Shown here: positions 45,963 to 55,185 of the stretch, in pieces
How positions within the stretch are numbered: the stretch's first letter is position 1
Layout: each line of letters starts with the position of its first letter
NCBI RefSeq assembly: GCF_021729085.1
Contig: NZ_JAJSAR010000002.1
Coordinates: forward strand, 1,183,445-1,247,444
Direction of reading: 5' to 3'
Length of the DNA: 64,000 bases
Source of the DNA: Pseudohongiella sp. O18
GTDB lineage: Bacteria > Pseudomonadota > Gammaproteobacteria > Pseudomonadales > Pseudohongiellaceae
Notes under the pieces: model-generated
Told to the model about the DNA's origin: nothing
What the model saw: the letters and a program-made list of their open reading frames with translations, nothing else
Databases searched by the model: none
Made by a program: the position numbers and the translations under genes

Positions 45963-47966
45963 ATGTCTGACCAGTCCACAACCGATAACAGCACGCTTTC
46001 CAACGCACAGCTTCAGTGGCAGGAAGATGGCGCTCCGTACTCTCCTGAGTACGCTGACGTTTATTTTTCCCGTGAGGGCGGACTGGCCGAAACCCATCAC
46101 GTATTCCTGCGGGCAAATGACCTGCTCGGGCGCTGGCAGCGGCAGGATGCGGAGCTGAAGCGCAGCGGAGAAAAAGCCGTTTTTGTCATCGCAGAACTGG
46201 GTTTTGGCACCGGACTGAACTTTTTATGTACCTGGCGACTCTGGCAGCAGGCGGACTGCAGGAATCTGCGGCTTCACTACATCAGCTGCGAGAAACACCC
46301 GCTGACTCTGTCCGCATTAAAAAAAGCACTGCAACAGTGGCCCGAGCTGGCGGAGTGGCGCGATAAATTGCTGCCACTGTACCCCGATCACACTGCCGGG
46401 TATCACAGGCTTCCGCTGACTGATATCACACTTGACCTGTACTACGGTGACGCACTGACTGCGCTTAACATGCAGAGCAACCAGAACGCCAGCGTCGACG
46501 CCTGGTTTCTGGACGGTTTTACCCCCACGCGCAACCCGGAACTGTGGAGTGACTCTTTGCTCGATACCATAGGCCGCCTTTGCAGGCCCGGATCAACACT
46601 CAGCAGCTACAGCGTTACCGGTCGGGTTGTGCGCTATCTGCGGCAACTGGGCTTTGGTGTGGAAAAACGCCCCGGCTTTGGCAGCAAGCGGCAAATGCTG
46701 TTTGCCGCGTATCAAGGTCAGGCGGACAGCGTCGAAGCCAGACAATCGAAGGAATCAAGCAAGCCCGCATCAGCGATCGTGATTGGTAGTGGACTGGCCG
46801 GCGCCACCGTTGCCCACGCGCTGGCCACGCGCGGAGTCAAAGTAACTGTCCTGGAAAGACAGTCACAAACCGCCAGCGGCGCATCAGGCAACCGGCAGGC
46901 CGTAGTGCAACTGCGACGCAACAAGCAGCAGGATCAATTGTGGTCATTCAATACACACAGCTATCTATATGCCCTGCGCTTCTATCAGTCACTGGCAAAC
47001 GCCAGCAACAATGCGGTGCATTGGAATCCCTGCGGCGTGCTGACTCTGGACAGTGCCTACAGAAACACACGCGGCTCCGACAGCAGCTGCGACACTTACG
47101 AACACTATTCGCCCCAGATCCTGCAGACCGTGACGGCGGCACAGACACAACAACTTGGCGGTGTCGCGCTTGATGAGGGCGGAACCTGGCTGCCTGGCGG
47201 CGGCTGGATCAACCCGGCAGCCAGCTGCCAGATCTGTATGGATCACCCATTGATCAGCACAAAAACAGATACCTCAGTAGCGGCGCTGCAGTTTTCAGAG
47301 AACACGCAGCGCTGGCAACTGTATGACGACCAGAACAATCTCATTGCCGAAAGCGCCTGCGTGGTCATCGCCAACAGCTATTCCGCCACCGCACTGCAAC
47401 AGACCGGGCTTTATCCGGTCCAGCCACTAAGGGGCCAGGTCAGCCATATTCCGGCAAGCAGCACCAGCAACCAGTTGAACAGTGTTGTCTGTTCAGAGCG
47501 CTACCTTGCTCCCGCGTTTGACGGCGTGCATTGCGTTGGCGCCAGCTACGTCAAAAACAGTGACTCGTCCGAACTGTCAGAAACCGAACATCAGGAGAAC
47601 CTGGAGAAACTGGGTGTCATCGCCAGCGAGCTGGATCTCGGTAAGGACTCACCTCTGGCGGGCCGGGTGGCATTTCGTGGCAGCTCGCTGGACTTCATGC
47701 CGCTGATCGGCCAGGTGCCCGATCCGGTTCTGCCCGAGGAGCAATACGGCAGTACGCGGCATCTGCAGACAGAAGCGCCTGAGAAGCGCTTGCCAGGGCT
47801 GTATATGAGCATCGGTCATGGGTCACATGGTACGGTCAGCTGTCCCATGGCAGCGGAACACCTCGCTGCGCTGATCTGCAACGAACCCAGCCCACTCCCA
47901 AAAGACGCCGCCGACTGCGTAGACCCCATCCGCTTCATCCGCCGCCTCCGCAAACGCCGCAACTGA
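45963..47966 (+). CDS. mnmC: Bifunctional tRNA modification enzyme MnmC
   Basis: A 667-residue fusion that finishes mnm5(s2)U34 in tRNA. The N-terminal domain (about 1-260) is an SAM methyltransferase (ELGFGTGLNFLC, WFLDGFTPTRNPELW) and the C-terminal domain is an FAD oxidase (IVIGSGLAGATVAHALATRG) that removes the carboxymethyl group. The start MSDQSTTDN is at 45963; the frame upstream to a TTG at 45882 is not family-like. It is divergent from prfB and followed closely by a 177-bp palindromic element. Confidence 0.95.
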   Translation: MSDQSTTDNSTLSNAQLQWQEDGAPYSPEYADVYFSREGGLAETHHVFLRANDLLGRWQRQDAELKRSGEKAVFVIAELGFGTGLNFLCTWRLWQQADCRNLRLHYISCEKHPLTLSALKKALQQWPELAEWRDKLLPLYPDHTAGYHRLPLTDITLDLYYGDALTALNMQSNQNASVDAWFLDGFTPTRNPELWSDSLLDTIGRLCRPGSTLSSYSVTGRVVRYLRQLGFGVEKRPGFGSKRQMLFAAYQGQADSVEARQSKESSKPASAIVIGSGLAGATVAHALATRGVKVTVLERQSQTASGASGNRQAVVQLRRNKQQDQLWSFNTHSYLYALRFYQSLANASNNAVHWNPCGVLTLDSAYRNTRGSDSSCDTYEHYSPQILQTVTAAQTQQLGGVALDEGGTWLPGGGWINPAASCQICMDHPLISTKTDTSVAALQFSENTQRWQLYDDQNNLIAESACVVIANSYSATALQQTGLYPVQPLRGQVSHIPASSTSNQLNSVVCSERYLAPAFDGVHCVGASYVKNSDSSELSETEHQENLEKLGVIASELDLGKDSPLAGRVAFRGSSLDFMPLIGQVPDPVLPEEQYGSTRHLQTEAPEKRLPGLYMSIGHGSHGTVSCPMAAEHLAALICNEPSPLPKDAADCVDPIRFIRRLRKRRN

Positions 47967-48437
47967 ACCCAGCGCTGTGATTGCGCTTCGGTCCGGGAGG
48001 GAAGTATCAGATCACGCCCGGATCGCATCCTTTCACCTGGCGCCCGGCGGTGCGGAACTCGACCTCGCTCGCTACGCGGGCTCGGGACTCGAACAGTCCT
48101 CCCGCTGATCGGGCGCCAGGCAAAAGGATAAAACGCGCCCTGATTGGGCGAGATGCTGATACCCCCCTCCCTGCCCTTGTGCCTACGTTGACCATGGCGA
48201 ACAGTCAGCGGCTGAGTTAACGTATTTCGATTTGCAAGAATGCCCTAATCAATAAGCGTAAGACATCGTATCGCAATTTCGGGGGCAGCAGTTCAGACCT
48301 AGGGCCAGGACTTAGCCGATTTGCCGCATGCGGTTCTGAAATTTCATGATCGGAGTTGATGAAGCTGACGTTTGGTACAAGGGCCGCTCCCAACAGATAC
48401 AAGATCTCAGTAACTCAGGCGAGGGCGAAAGCGACGA
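47967..48437. other. Intergenic region with a palindromic element
   Basis: A 471-bp gap between mnmC and the M18 peptidase gene. The first half is the nested palindrome at 47995-48171. The second half (48172-48437) shows nothing convincing; a 61-codon minus-strand frame (48217-48402) is not supported. Both flanking genes point inward. Confidence 0.6.
47995..48171. repeat. 177-bp nested palindrome, MITE-like
   Basis: Paired blocks run inward from both ends. GGGAGGGAAGTATCAG (47995-48010) pairs with CTGATACCCCCCTCCC (48156-48171), 14 of 16 matched. CGCCC (48015-48019) pairs with GGGCG (48146-48150). ATCCTTT-ca-CCTGGCGCCCG (48027-48046) pairs with CGGGCGCCAGG-ca-AAAGGAT (48110-48129), 18 of 20. 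The 63-bp core has a small GGACT/AGTCC stem. No open reading frame spans it. It could fold into a long hairpin in DNA or RNA and may be a non-autonomous mobile element or a bidirectional terminator. Confidence 0.7.
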
Positions 48438-49775
48438 TCAACGAACAAAGAAGCGACGCAGGGCCCGGGCGAGGTGCCAGCCGTCATCGCTGCCAGCCAG
48501 CTCCCGGATCGAGTGCATCCCATACGTAGGCACACCCACATCAACCGTCTCCACCCCAAGACCAGACGCCGTGATCGGCCCGATCGTGCTGCCGCAACCC
48601 ATGTCGCTGCGGACAACAAAGCGCTGCACCGGCGCATCGACCTCATCACACAACTGCGTGAATCTGGCCTGCGTGCGACTGTTGGTAGCGTAGCGCTGGT
48701 TGGCGTTGATTTTGATCACTGGCCCCTTGTTAAGGACGGGACCGTGGTTGGCGTCGTGTTTCTCTGTGAAATTGGGATGCAGACCGTGTGCGTTGTCTAT
48801 AGACAGGAACAGTGAGCGACGAATCATGCGTTCGATGCTTTCAGCACTGCCTGCGGTTTCGCCGTCACGGTCACTGAAGCGGGCTGACAGTCTTGCCAGC
48901 ACGGATCGCAGGAAGGGACCCTGCGCGCCGCAGGCTGACGCACTGCCAACTTCTTCGTGATCGTTGCAGACCATCAATGCAAAACCATTGCCCGATTTTT
49001 TTGCTTCAATGATTGCATCCAGACACACATAGCAACTGAGCAAATTGTCCAGTCGCGCCGAGGCGATAAACTCATTGTGCAGGCCAATCTGGGCAGGCGG
49101 CTGCGTGTCGTAAAAGAACAGCTCATGTGCCAGCACAGCGTCTACGTCGTTGATGCCCTGCTGCTCAGCCAGTGCATCAACAAGAAACGCGTCAAAGTCA
49201 AAATCCTTGATGGATTTGCCGTCACCGGCTGACAGAGCGAGCACCGGTGGCATTTCTTTTTGCGGATTGATGCTGCGGTTCTGATTTGCTTCGCGATCCA
49301 GATGGATGGCCAGACTGGGAACCGTTGCTATCGGTCGTTGCCAGTTCAATGTTGCCGCGTCCAGTGTGCCGTCCCTGCGTCTGAATTCAACCCGGCCAGC
49401 CAGAGACAGGTCACGGTCAAACCATGGCGCCAAAAGCACACCACCGTACACCTCTACTGCAAACTGCAGAACCGAGGCATTGCGCATCACTGCGTTAGGT
49501 TTTACTTTCAGACAGGGGCTGTCGGTGTGAGCACCGGCCATCATGACGCCTGACTCAGCAGGATCGCCGTCGCCCGTCACGAAGGCAATAATCGACGAAT
49601 CGTTGCGGGTCAGTACATAGGCACGATTTGGCTGCAACTGCCAGGCGTCTTCCTCGTTGAGGCGTTCGAACCCGGCTTCCTGCAATGCCGCCAGCATGGT
49701 CTCGACGGCATGAAAGGGACTTGGCGAGTGCTGCAGAAAACGCAGCAAGCCGTCATTGAATCGCTGTTTATCCAC
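48438..49775 (-). CDS. apeB: M18 family aminopeptidase
   Basis: A 445-residue cobalt/zinc aminopeptidase of the aspartyl aminopeptidase family. Metal-binding blocks: MMAGAHTDSPCLKVKP, ARLDNLLSCYVCLDA, VCNDHEEVGSASACGA and the C-terminal PTYGMHSIRELAG. The start codon is GTG at 49775, directly abutting the FKBP gene stop with no gap, so translation is probably coupled. Length is usual for the family. Confidence 0.93.
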   Translation of the reverse strand: MDKQRFNDGLLRFLQHSPSPFHAVETMLAALQEAGFERLNEEDAWQLQPNRAYVLTRNDSSIIAFVTGDGDPAESGVMMAGAHTDSPCLKVKPNAVMRNASVLQFAVEVYGGVLLAPWFDRDLSLAGRVEFRRRDGTLDAATLNWQRPIATVPSLAIHLDREANQNRSINPQKEMPPVLALSAGDGKSIKDFDFDAFLVDALAEQQGINDVDAVLAHELFFYDTQPPAQIGLHNEFIASARLDNLLSCYVCLDAIIEAKKSGNGFALMVCNDHEEVGSASACGAQGPFLRSVLARLSARFSDRDGETAGSAESIERMIRRSLFLSIDNAHGLHPNFTEKHDANHGPVLNKGPVIKINANQRYATNSRTQARFTQLCDEVDAPVQRFVVRSDMGCGSTIGPITASGLGVETVDVGVPTYGMHSIRELAGSDDGWHLARALRRFFVR

Positions 49776-50474
49776 TTACTGACCGTTAACCTCTAACAGT
49801 TCAACATCAAACACCAGTGTGGCAAACGGTGGGATTGGACCTGAACCACCCGGACCGTAGCCAAGATCGCTAGGAATATAAAGACGATAGGTGTCGCCTG
49901 TCTGCATCAGCTGCAAGCCTTCGGTCCAGCCAGGTATGACCTGGTTCAGGGCAAACTCAGCGGGCTCGCCACGCGCGATGGAGCTGTCGAACACTTCACC
50001 ATCGATAAAGCGGCCTTCGTAGTGGGCGGTCACAGTGTCAGTTGCAGTGGGAGATACGCCACTGCCATCACCGCGCTCCAGTACTTCGTACTGCAGACCC
50101 GATTCAGTGGTCATCACACCTTCGCGCTGGGCGTTTTCAGCCAGGAAGGCTTCAGATTCTGCACGCGATGCTTCGACTTGCGCCTGCTGTTCGTCCATCA
50201 GCTGCTGCTGGAAGGTCATCAGTGCGTTCATCATTTCATCTTCGGTCATCTGCGGTTCGCCATTGACCATGTCACGCAGACCCGCGATAAAAGCGTCGAT
50301 ATCAATCTGGTCGGTCAGACCCTGCATCATCAGGTTTTGGCCAATGTTGACGCCAACGCTGTAACTGATCTGGGTATCCTGGTCGGTCAGGTCAATGTCC
50401 TGCGCGTGCACTGGTGCGTTGAACATCAGCAGCGATACTGCCAGCCCCAGGCTGGAGGCGCGTAAAGTTTGCAT
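49776..50474 (-). CDS. FKBP-type peptidyl-prolyl isomerase (Mip/FklB-like)
   Basis: A 232-residue exported isomerase. A signal peptide ends at PVHAQ. An N-terminal helical dimerisation domain (about 25-120) is followed by a C-terminal FKBP domain with VTAHYEGRFIDGEVFDSS, VIPGWTEGLQLM and IPPFATLVFDVELL. Probably a periplasmic chaperone like FkpA or Mip. Direct abutment with apeB suggests one transcript. Confidence 0.93.
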   Translation of the reverse strand: MQTLRASSLGLAVSLLMFNAPVHAQDIDLTDQDTQISYSVGVNIGQNLMMQGLTDQIDIDAFIAGLRDMVNGEPQMTEDEMMNALMTFQQQLMDEQQAQVEASRAESEAFLAENAQREGVMTTESGLQYEVLERGDGSGVSPTATDTVTAHYEGRFIDGEVFDSSIARGEPAEFALNQVIPGWTEGLQLMQTGDTYRLYIPSDLGYGPGGSGPIPPFATLVFDVELLEVNGQ

Positions 50475-50641
50475 AAAACGATTCCTGTTGCGGTGATTAA
50501 AGTACGCCGAGCAGTCTAAACTGACTATGAATGGATTACCAGTGTGCTTTCGCGGGGGCTGGGCATGCGTTAAGCTTGTGCACTTATCCCGGTTTACAGC
50601 GCACCGAAAGCGCTCAACATCTGACCCAGGAGTCGGCCGTT

Positions 50642-51187
50642 ATGGTCTCAACGTTATCCAGCTGTTTGCGGGCGGCCAAATCTCCTTTGCTATTGACCTC
50701 GATGGCTATTGGCGTCCTGTTGCTCGGCGCCTGCAGCAGGCAGTTTTCGGTCAGCGTGAATCAGCAGACGCTGTACGACCCCCGACCCTACAGTGGCGTG
50801 GTTCGAGTCGCGGACCCGGGCCTGCAAAGCTGTATCAATGTCACCATGCGACAGAATGAGTTCAACGACCCAGAGCAGATCAGTGTGATCGCCTGCCCGC
50901 TACTGGAGATTGCCAGCCTGGAAGGTATAGAAGCTCTGGAGGGTCTGCGCTTTATCGACCTTTCTGGCAATGAGCTGGAAACGCTTGATGCTTTGCAGCG
51001 GCTGCCACGGCTGACCTCTGTCAACGCGCCCGACAACCAGTTGAAGGATATTTCCGGCCTGCTTGTCATTGATACGCTGACCAGCGCAGTGCTGACTGGC
51101 AACCCCGCAATTCCCTGCGACCAGCTTGAAACATTAAGAGAAAGACTGGCGCAGAACCTGATCAGCCCGGAGAATTGCCAGTCGTGA
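50642..51187 (+). CDS. Small leucine-rich-repeat lipoprotein
   Basis: A 181-residue predicted lipoprotein. The start at 50642 is preceded by AGGAG. The signal ends in the lipobox LLGAC. The C-terminal half has at least three 20-22-residue leucine-rich repeats of the internalin type, seen in LEGIEALEGLRFIDLSGN, LETLDALQRLPRLTSVNAP and LKDISGLLVIDTLTSAVLTG. A short CINVTMRQNEFNDP...CPLLEIA segment precedes them with two cysteines. Likely an outer-membrane-anchored binding protein of unknown partner. Overlaps miaE antisense by 26 bp at its 3' end. Confidence 0.78.
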   Translation: MVSTLSSCLRAAKSPLLLTSMAIGVLLLGACSRQFSVSVNQQTLYDPRPYSGVVRVADPGLQSCINVTMRQNEFNDPEQISVIACPLLEIASLEGIEALEGLRFIDLSGNELETLDALQRLPRLTSVNAPDNQLKDISGLLVIDTLTSAVLTGNPAIPCDQLETLRERLAQNLISPENCQS

Positions 51188-51788
51188 CAGCCGGCACGCC
51201 ACTGTGGAAACGAAACTGATCGTCGACTGATTCAATCAGCTGTTTTTCAACCGCCAGAAATCTTTCCACGTGTTCATCAATCGGTGTATCACTGTATTGC
51301 TGAGCCAGAGACAGATAATCCCGGAAGTGACGTGCCTCGGACCGCAACAGGCTGCGGTAAAATTTCGCCAGCGTGTCATCGAGCAATGGCGCCAGACTGG
51401 CGAAGCGCTCGCAGGAGCGTGCCTCGACAATCGCGCCAACAATCAGTCCGTCGATCAGTGTGCCGTCGCGATCTGTCCGCATATGTTCCCGCAATCCGGC
51501 CGCATAGCGTGACGGGCCTATGCGTTGATAGGCTATATCACGCTGCGCCATGATGTTGACCACCTGTTCGAAGTGCAGCAACTCCTCACGTGCCAGTTGT
51601 GACATTTTAGTCAACAGCTCGGTATGGCTGACATAACGGTACATCAGGGTCATGGCGTTGGAGGCTGCCTTTTTCTCACAATTGGCATGATCAATCAGCA
51701 GCAGGTCCTGATTCTGCAGCGCCCAGTCCAGCCAGGCCTGAGGTGTTCGGCACGGTAAAAATGCAATCAGTTCTTCGGTGGCACTCAT
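51162..51788 (-). CDS. miaE: tRNA-(ms2io6A37) hydroxylase MiaE
   Basis: A 208-residue di-iron monooxygenase that hydroxylates ms2i6A37 in tRNA. Iron ligands are visible in the four-helix bundle: ENCEKKAAS-type HANCEKKAA, REELLHFEQV, EARSCERF and SEARHFRDYLSLA. The start MSATEELIAFLPC at 51788 lies 1 bp after the rmuC stop; the longer frame inside rmuC is not family-like. Last gene of dapA-bamC-rmuC-miaE. Confidence 0.93.
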   Translation of the reverse strand: MSATEELIAFLPCRTPQAWLDWALQNQDLLLIDHANCEKKAASNAMTLMYRYVSHTELLTKMSQLAREELLHFEQVVNIMAQRDIAYQRIGPSRYAAGLREHMRTDRDGTLIDGLIVGAIVEARSCERFASLAPLLDDTLAKFYRSLLRSEARHFRDYLSLAQQYSDTPIDEHVERFLAVEKQLIESVDDQFRFHSGVPAVTTGNSPG

Positions 51789-51789
51789 T

Positions 51790-53043
51790 TCAATTCTCAT
51801 CATCATCCAGGGCGGGCAACTGCTCGTCGGCCTCGGCCAATCGGTCCGCGTCAATCTGCTTGCTGGCTCTGGCGCCCAGGGTTTTTAATCGCTCGACGCG
51901 CCCGATCAGATTGCCCTTGCCAGTCTGGAGTTTGCCGACTACCGATTCGTAGCTCTTCTGCCCCGCCTCCAGCTTGCGGCCAAGATCATCCAGATCGCTC
52001 AGCAAACCAACAAATTTGTCATACAGCGCGCCCGCCTGCCGCGCGATCTCCTGCGCATTGCGGCTTTGATATTCATAGCGCCAGATATTGTGAATCGTGC
52101 GCAACGTGGCCAGCAATGTGCTTGGACTGACCAGCACGATGTTGCGTTCGAAGGCCTGATTAAATATCTCTGGTTCCTGCTGAAGGGCGGCGGAGAACGC
52201 GGGCTCAATCGGCATGAACAGCAACACAAAGTCCAGTGACTGAATACCGGGCAGATCCTGATAGCGCTTGTCACTCAACTGGCGAATATGATTGCGCAGT
52301 GACTGCACATGAAGTTTCAGCGCGCTGTTTCGCTCGGCATCATCATCAGCGCTGCAGTAGCGCTCATAGGCAGTCACTGAGACTTTGGCGTCTATGACAA
52401 TCTGCCGGTTATCGGGCAGCTGCACTATGACATCGGGCTGACTGCGTTGCCGCCCGGTATCATCATCGGCCTGGCGAAAACTCTGCTGAACCTGATACTC
52501 GCGTCCCTCTGTCAGGCCGGATGCCTGCAGGATGGAACTGAGGATGTATTCGCCCCAGGCGCCCTGCGTTTTGTTCTCACCACGCAGCGCTTTGGTCAGG
52601 TTGACGGCATCATCGCTGATGCGTGTATTGAGCTGCTGCAACTGGCGAATTTCTTTCTCCAGTGCAAAGCGCTCTCTGGCCTCGCGATTGTAGGTCTCTT
52701 CAACCCGCTTCTCGAAACCGCTGATTTTTTCCTGCAGTGGACGCAGTATTTCACCCAGACTTTGACGACTTGCTTCGGCAAGACGCCGGCTCTTGTCATC
52801 CAGCACATCATTGGCCAGCAGTTGGAACTGTTGACGAAGCTCTTCGCGGGATTGCTGCAGAAGCTGAATTTTTTCCAGGGTTTGACGCTGCTCTTCGTCC
52901 AGGCGAGTTTGCAAATGGACGATGTGCTCCCGGTAGGCGGCCGCGCGGCGCGAACTCCAGAGCAGGCTCAGCAGCACACCGCCAAACAGACCAATGCCGC
53001 CGGCAGACAATGCATACCAAAGCGGCACCAGCTCCGTCATCAC
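51790..53043 (-). CDS. rmuC: RmuC family protein
   Basis: A 417-residue protein with one N-terminal membrane helix (about residues 7-28), a long coiled coil (about 35-150) and a C-terminal nuclease-like domain with GAWGEYILSSILQASGL, QPDVIVQLPDNRQIVIDAKVS and LFMPIEPAF. RmuC limits DNA inversions at short inverted repeats. The gap to bamC is 5 bp. Confidence 0.93.
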   Translation of the reverse strand: MMTELVPLWYALSAGGIGLFGGVLLSLLWSSRRAAAYREHIVHLQTRLDEEQRQTLEKIQLLQQSREELRQQFQLLANDVLDDKSRRLAEASRQSLGEILRPLQEKISGFEKRVEETYNREARERFALEKEIRQLQQLNTRISDDAVNLTKALRGENKTQGAWGEYILSSILQASGLTEGREYQVQQSFRQADDDTGRQRSQPDVIVQLPDNRQIVIDAKVSVTAYERYCSADDDAERNSALKLHVQSLRNHIRQLSDKRYQDLPGIQSLDFVLLFMPIEPAFSAALQQEPEIFNQAFERNIVLVSPSTLLATLRTIHNIWRYEYQSRNAQEIARQAGALYDKFVGLLSDLDDLGRKLEAGQKSYESVVGKLQTGKGNLIGRVERLKTLGARASKQIDADRLAEADEQLPALDDDEN

Positions 53044-53048
53044 GAGGG

Positions 53049-54194
53049 TCAGATCAGATTGTCGTTGATCGTACGCACCAGCAGATCCTGCTGATAAGGC
53101 GCCGGGGCTCCGTCGGATACTCTTGCCTCAACCAGAATCCCATCGGCAGTGTCGCTGAGCGTAACATCAAACTGGCGGGCCTCGACTTCTTCGTCGCGGC
53201 CAAACAGTCGCCCGAAAAAGCCTGGCTCTTCCTGATTCTCTGTGCCAGTGAACGACACGATGTAGCGTCGCTCGTCGCGATCAGAGCTCAGCAGCTCGAT
53301 TTCAGCATTGCCGATCGCCTGACCGACCTGGCTCCAGGCACGATCAAAATCGATGCGCAGCTCCAGTCTGGTACTGCCCGATTCACTGTCATCCAGTCGC
53401 GCCTTGCCCTGCGCCTCGATACTGCCCGCGAGCATTGACACGGATGAGCCACGATAAATATCGGTGCGGTCAGCCAGGTACATGGACAGTGAGGCCAGCA
53501 TGGTAGCTTCACGCTCCAGGTTTTCGGAATCAGAAGGCCATGTAACCGCCTGACCCTCGGCAGTCTCACCCTCATCATCAACCTGCAGGATATATACCTC
53601 AGAGTTGCCGGCGTGCAGACCAGGCTCGACGCGGACACGATAGCGATTGCGGACATCGCTATCGTCCTGCGGCACCCATTCGGTCTCAACAACACCAGCG
53701 ACAGCGTCTTCGCTGGCGACAGGCAGGCCCTCGGTCGCAAAATAGTCCCGCAGCGTCGGCCACACCTGACCCGGAGTGGCTCCCACCACAATCCAGGCAC
53801 GGTCGCCGAAGCGCTGAATCACAACACCCTCGCGGACCCGCGTGTCGATGGGTTTTGGTGCAGGAGGCACGACGTAGACTTCACGTTCGCCTGGCGCTTC
53901 CGGCGGAATATAGTAAAGCTGGTCGATCGTGTAGCTGTCGAGCTCAGCGGGTATGTCCATGACCGGTGTTATCCGGGCTTCCAGATATTCACCCTCGCGA
54001 TCTCTGAGCCAGCCTTCATCCCCGCCGATTCCCAACCAGGAACAGCCCTGAACCAGCATTGCCATACTCAGTACTACTGCAGGTTTCAGGATAACACCTC
54101 GCTTGAACGTGTTTGATTGGAAAGCACCGGGAGTTCCGCACCCAGGCGAAATCTGCCGGGATGCGTTAAAGAACTGACTGCGTATTGGAAGCAT
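53049..54194 (-). CDS. bamC: Outer membrane assembly lipoprotein BamC
   Basis: A BamC lipoprotein of the beta-barrel assembly machinery, directly downstream of dapA as in most gammaproteobacteria. The lipobox is LVQGC, followed by an unstructured segment and two helix-grip domains (VGATPGQVWPTLRDYFATEG in the first). The only ATG upstream (54194) puts about 50 residues before the lipobox. A CTG at 54089, with GAGG 7 bases upstream, would instead give a perfect short signal, MKPAVVLSMAMLVQGC. The true start is unresolved. Confidence 0.88.
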   Translation of the reverse strand: MLPIRSQFFNASRQISPGCGTPGAFQSNTFKRGVILKPAVVLSMAMLVQGCSWLGIGGDEGWLRDREGEYLEARITPVMDIPAELDSYTIDQLYYIPPEAPGEREVYVVPPAPKPIDTRVREGVVIQRFGDRAWIVVGATPGQVWPTLRDYFATEGLPVASEDAVAGVVETEWVPQDDSDVRNRYRVRVEPGLHAGNSEVYILQVDDEGETAEGQAVTWPSDSENLEREATMLASLSMYLADRTDIYRGSSVSMLAGSIEAQGKARLDDSESGSTRLELRIDFDRAWSQVGQAIGNAEIELLSSDRDERRYIVSFTGTENQEEPGFFGRLFGRDEEVEARQFDVTLSDTADGILVEARVSDGAPAPYQQDLLVRTINDNLI

Positions 54195-54215
54195 ACTCTT
54201 TCGACCTTGCCTGTA

Positions 54216-55091
54216 TTAGTCCAGTCCCGCGTGGCGAATCGCCTCACGCAACGGAATGTGGTATGCCTTGTTAAGTGGCACCAGGGGCAGGCGAATGCCC
54301 GCTTTGATATGTCCGAGTTCACTCAGCGCCCATTTAACCGGAATCGGATTAGCTTCCAGGAACAGTGAGTTGTGCAGACCCGCCAGACGCGCGTTAAGCA
54401 GGCTGGCTTTTTCGTATTCACCGGCCAGCGCAAGCCGACACATCTCGTGCATCTGTGCCGGCGCAACATTGGCTGTCACGGAAATATTGCCTTTACCGCC
54501 GGCGAGGATCAGATCCAGTGCAGTAGCGTCGTCACCACTGTAAATGGCAATGCGATCACCACACAGGCTGATGACCTGCTGGCCACGATCCAGATCGCCA
54601 GTCGCTTCCTTGATACCCACAATATTCTTGATATCCGCCAGCCGTGACACGGTTTCCGGCAACAGGTCACAGCCTGTTCTGGAAGGCACATTATAAAGAA
54701 TCTGCGGGATATCGACTTCTTCAGCGATCTTCTTGAAATGCTGATAGAGGCCTTCCTGCGGAGGCTTGTTGTAATAAGGTGTCACCAGCAGACAGGCATC
54801 GGCACCCTCTTCCTTGGCGGCGTGGGTGTAATAAATTGCCTCAGTGGTAGAGTTTGAGCCAGTACCGGCAATGACAGGGATGCGCCCGGCAACCGTTTTG
54901 ACGGCACGCGCAATGACTGCACAATGCTCTTCCATGGTCAGCGTTGGCGACTCACCAGTCGTACCAACAACAACCACGGCGTCTGTGCCGCTCTCAATAT
55001 GCCACTCCAGCAGGCGATCAAACGCTTCAAAATCGATGTCGCCATTTGGCAACATGGGAGTGACGATGGCAACAATACTGCCCTGTATCAT
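54216..55091 (-). CDS. dapA: 4-hydroxy-tetrahydrodipicolinate synthase
   Basis: A 291-residue TIM-barrel aldolase, the first committed step of lysine and diaminopimelate synthesis. GTTGESPTL binds pyruvate, the Schiff-base lysine is in NIVGIKEATGD, and the active-site tyrosine is in YNVPSRTGCDL. It heads the run dapA-bamC-rmuC-miaE. Confidence 0.97.
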   Translation of the reverse strand: MIQGSIVAIVTPMLPNGDIDFEAFDRLLEWHIESGTDAVVVVGTTGESPTLTMEEHCAVIARAVKTVAGRIPVIAGTGSNSTTEAIYYTHAAKEEGADACLLVTPYYNKPPQEGLYQHFKKIAEEVDIPQILYNVPSRTGCDLLPETVSRLADIKNIVGIKEATGDLDRGQQVISLCGDRIAIYSGDDATALDLILAGGKGNISVTANVAPAQMHEMCRLALAGEYEKASLLNARLAGLHNSLFLEANPIPVKWALSELGHIKAGIRLPLVPLNKAYHIPLREAIRHAGLD

Positions 55092-55165
55092 GCATAACCT
55101 CTATAGTTTTCGGACTTGCTCAGGCTGCAGACTCTATCACACTGCAACCTTCTGACAAAAACCGC

Positions 55166-55171
55166 ATTATA
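55166..55171 (-). promoter_or_regulatory. Candidate -10 box for dapA operon
   Basis: Perfect TATAAT on the minus strand, 75 bp upstream of the dapA start and just past the perM stop. No good -35 at usual spacing. Confidence 0.35.
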
Positions 55172-55185
55172 CCCTGTGACCGGTA

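Noticed and set aside
48217-48402. 61-codon minus-strand frame in the mnmC-apeB gap
   Set aside because: No ribosome binding site, no recognised family; could be a fragment of an old mobile element but I cannot support it.
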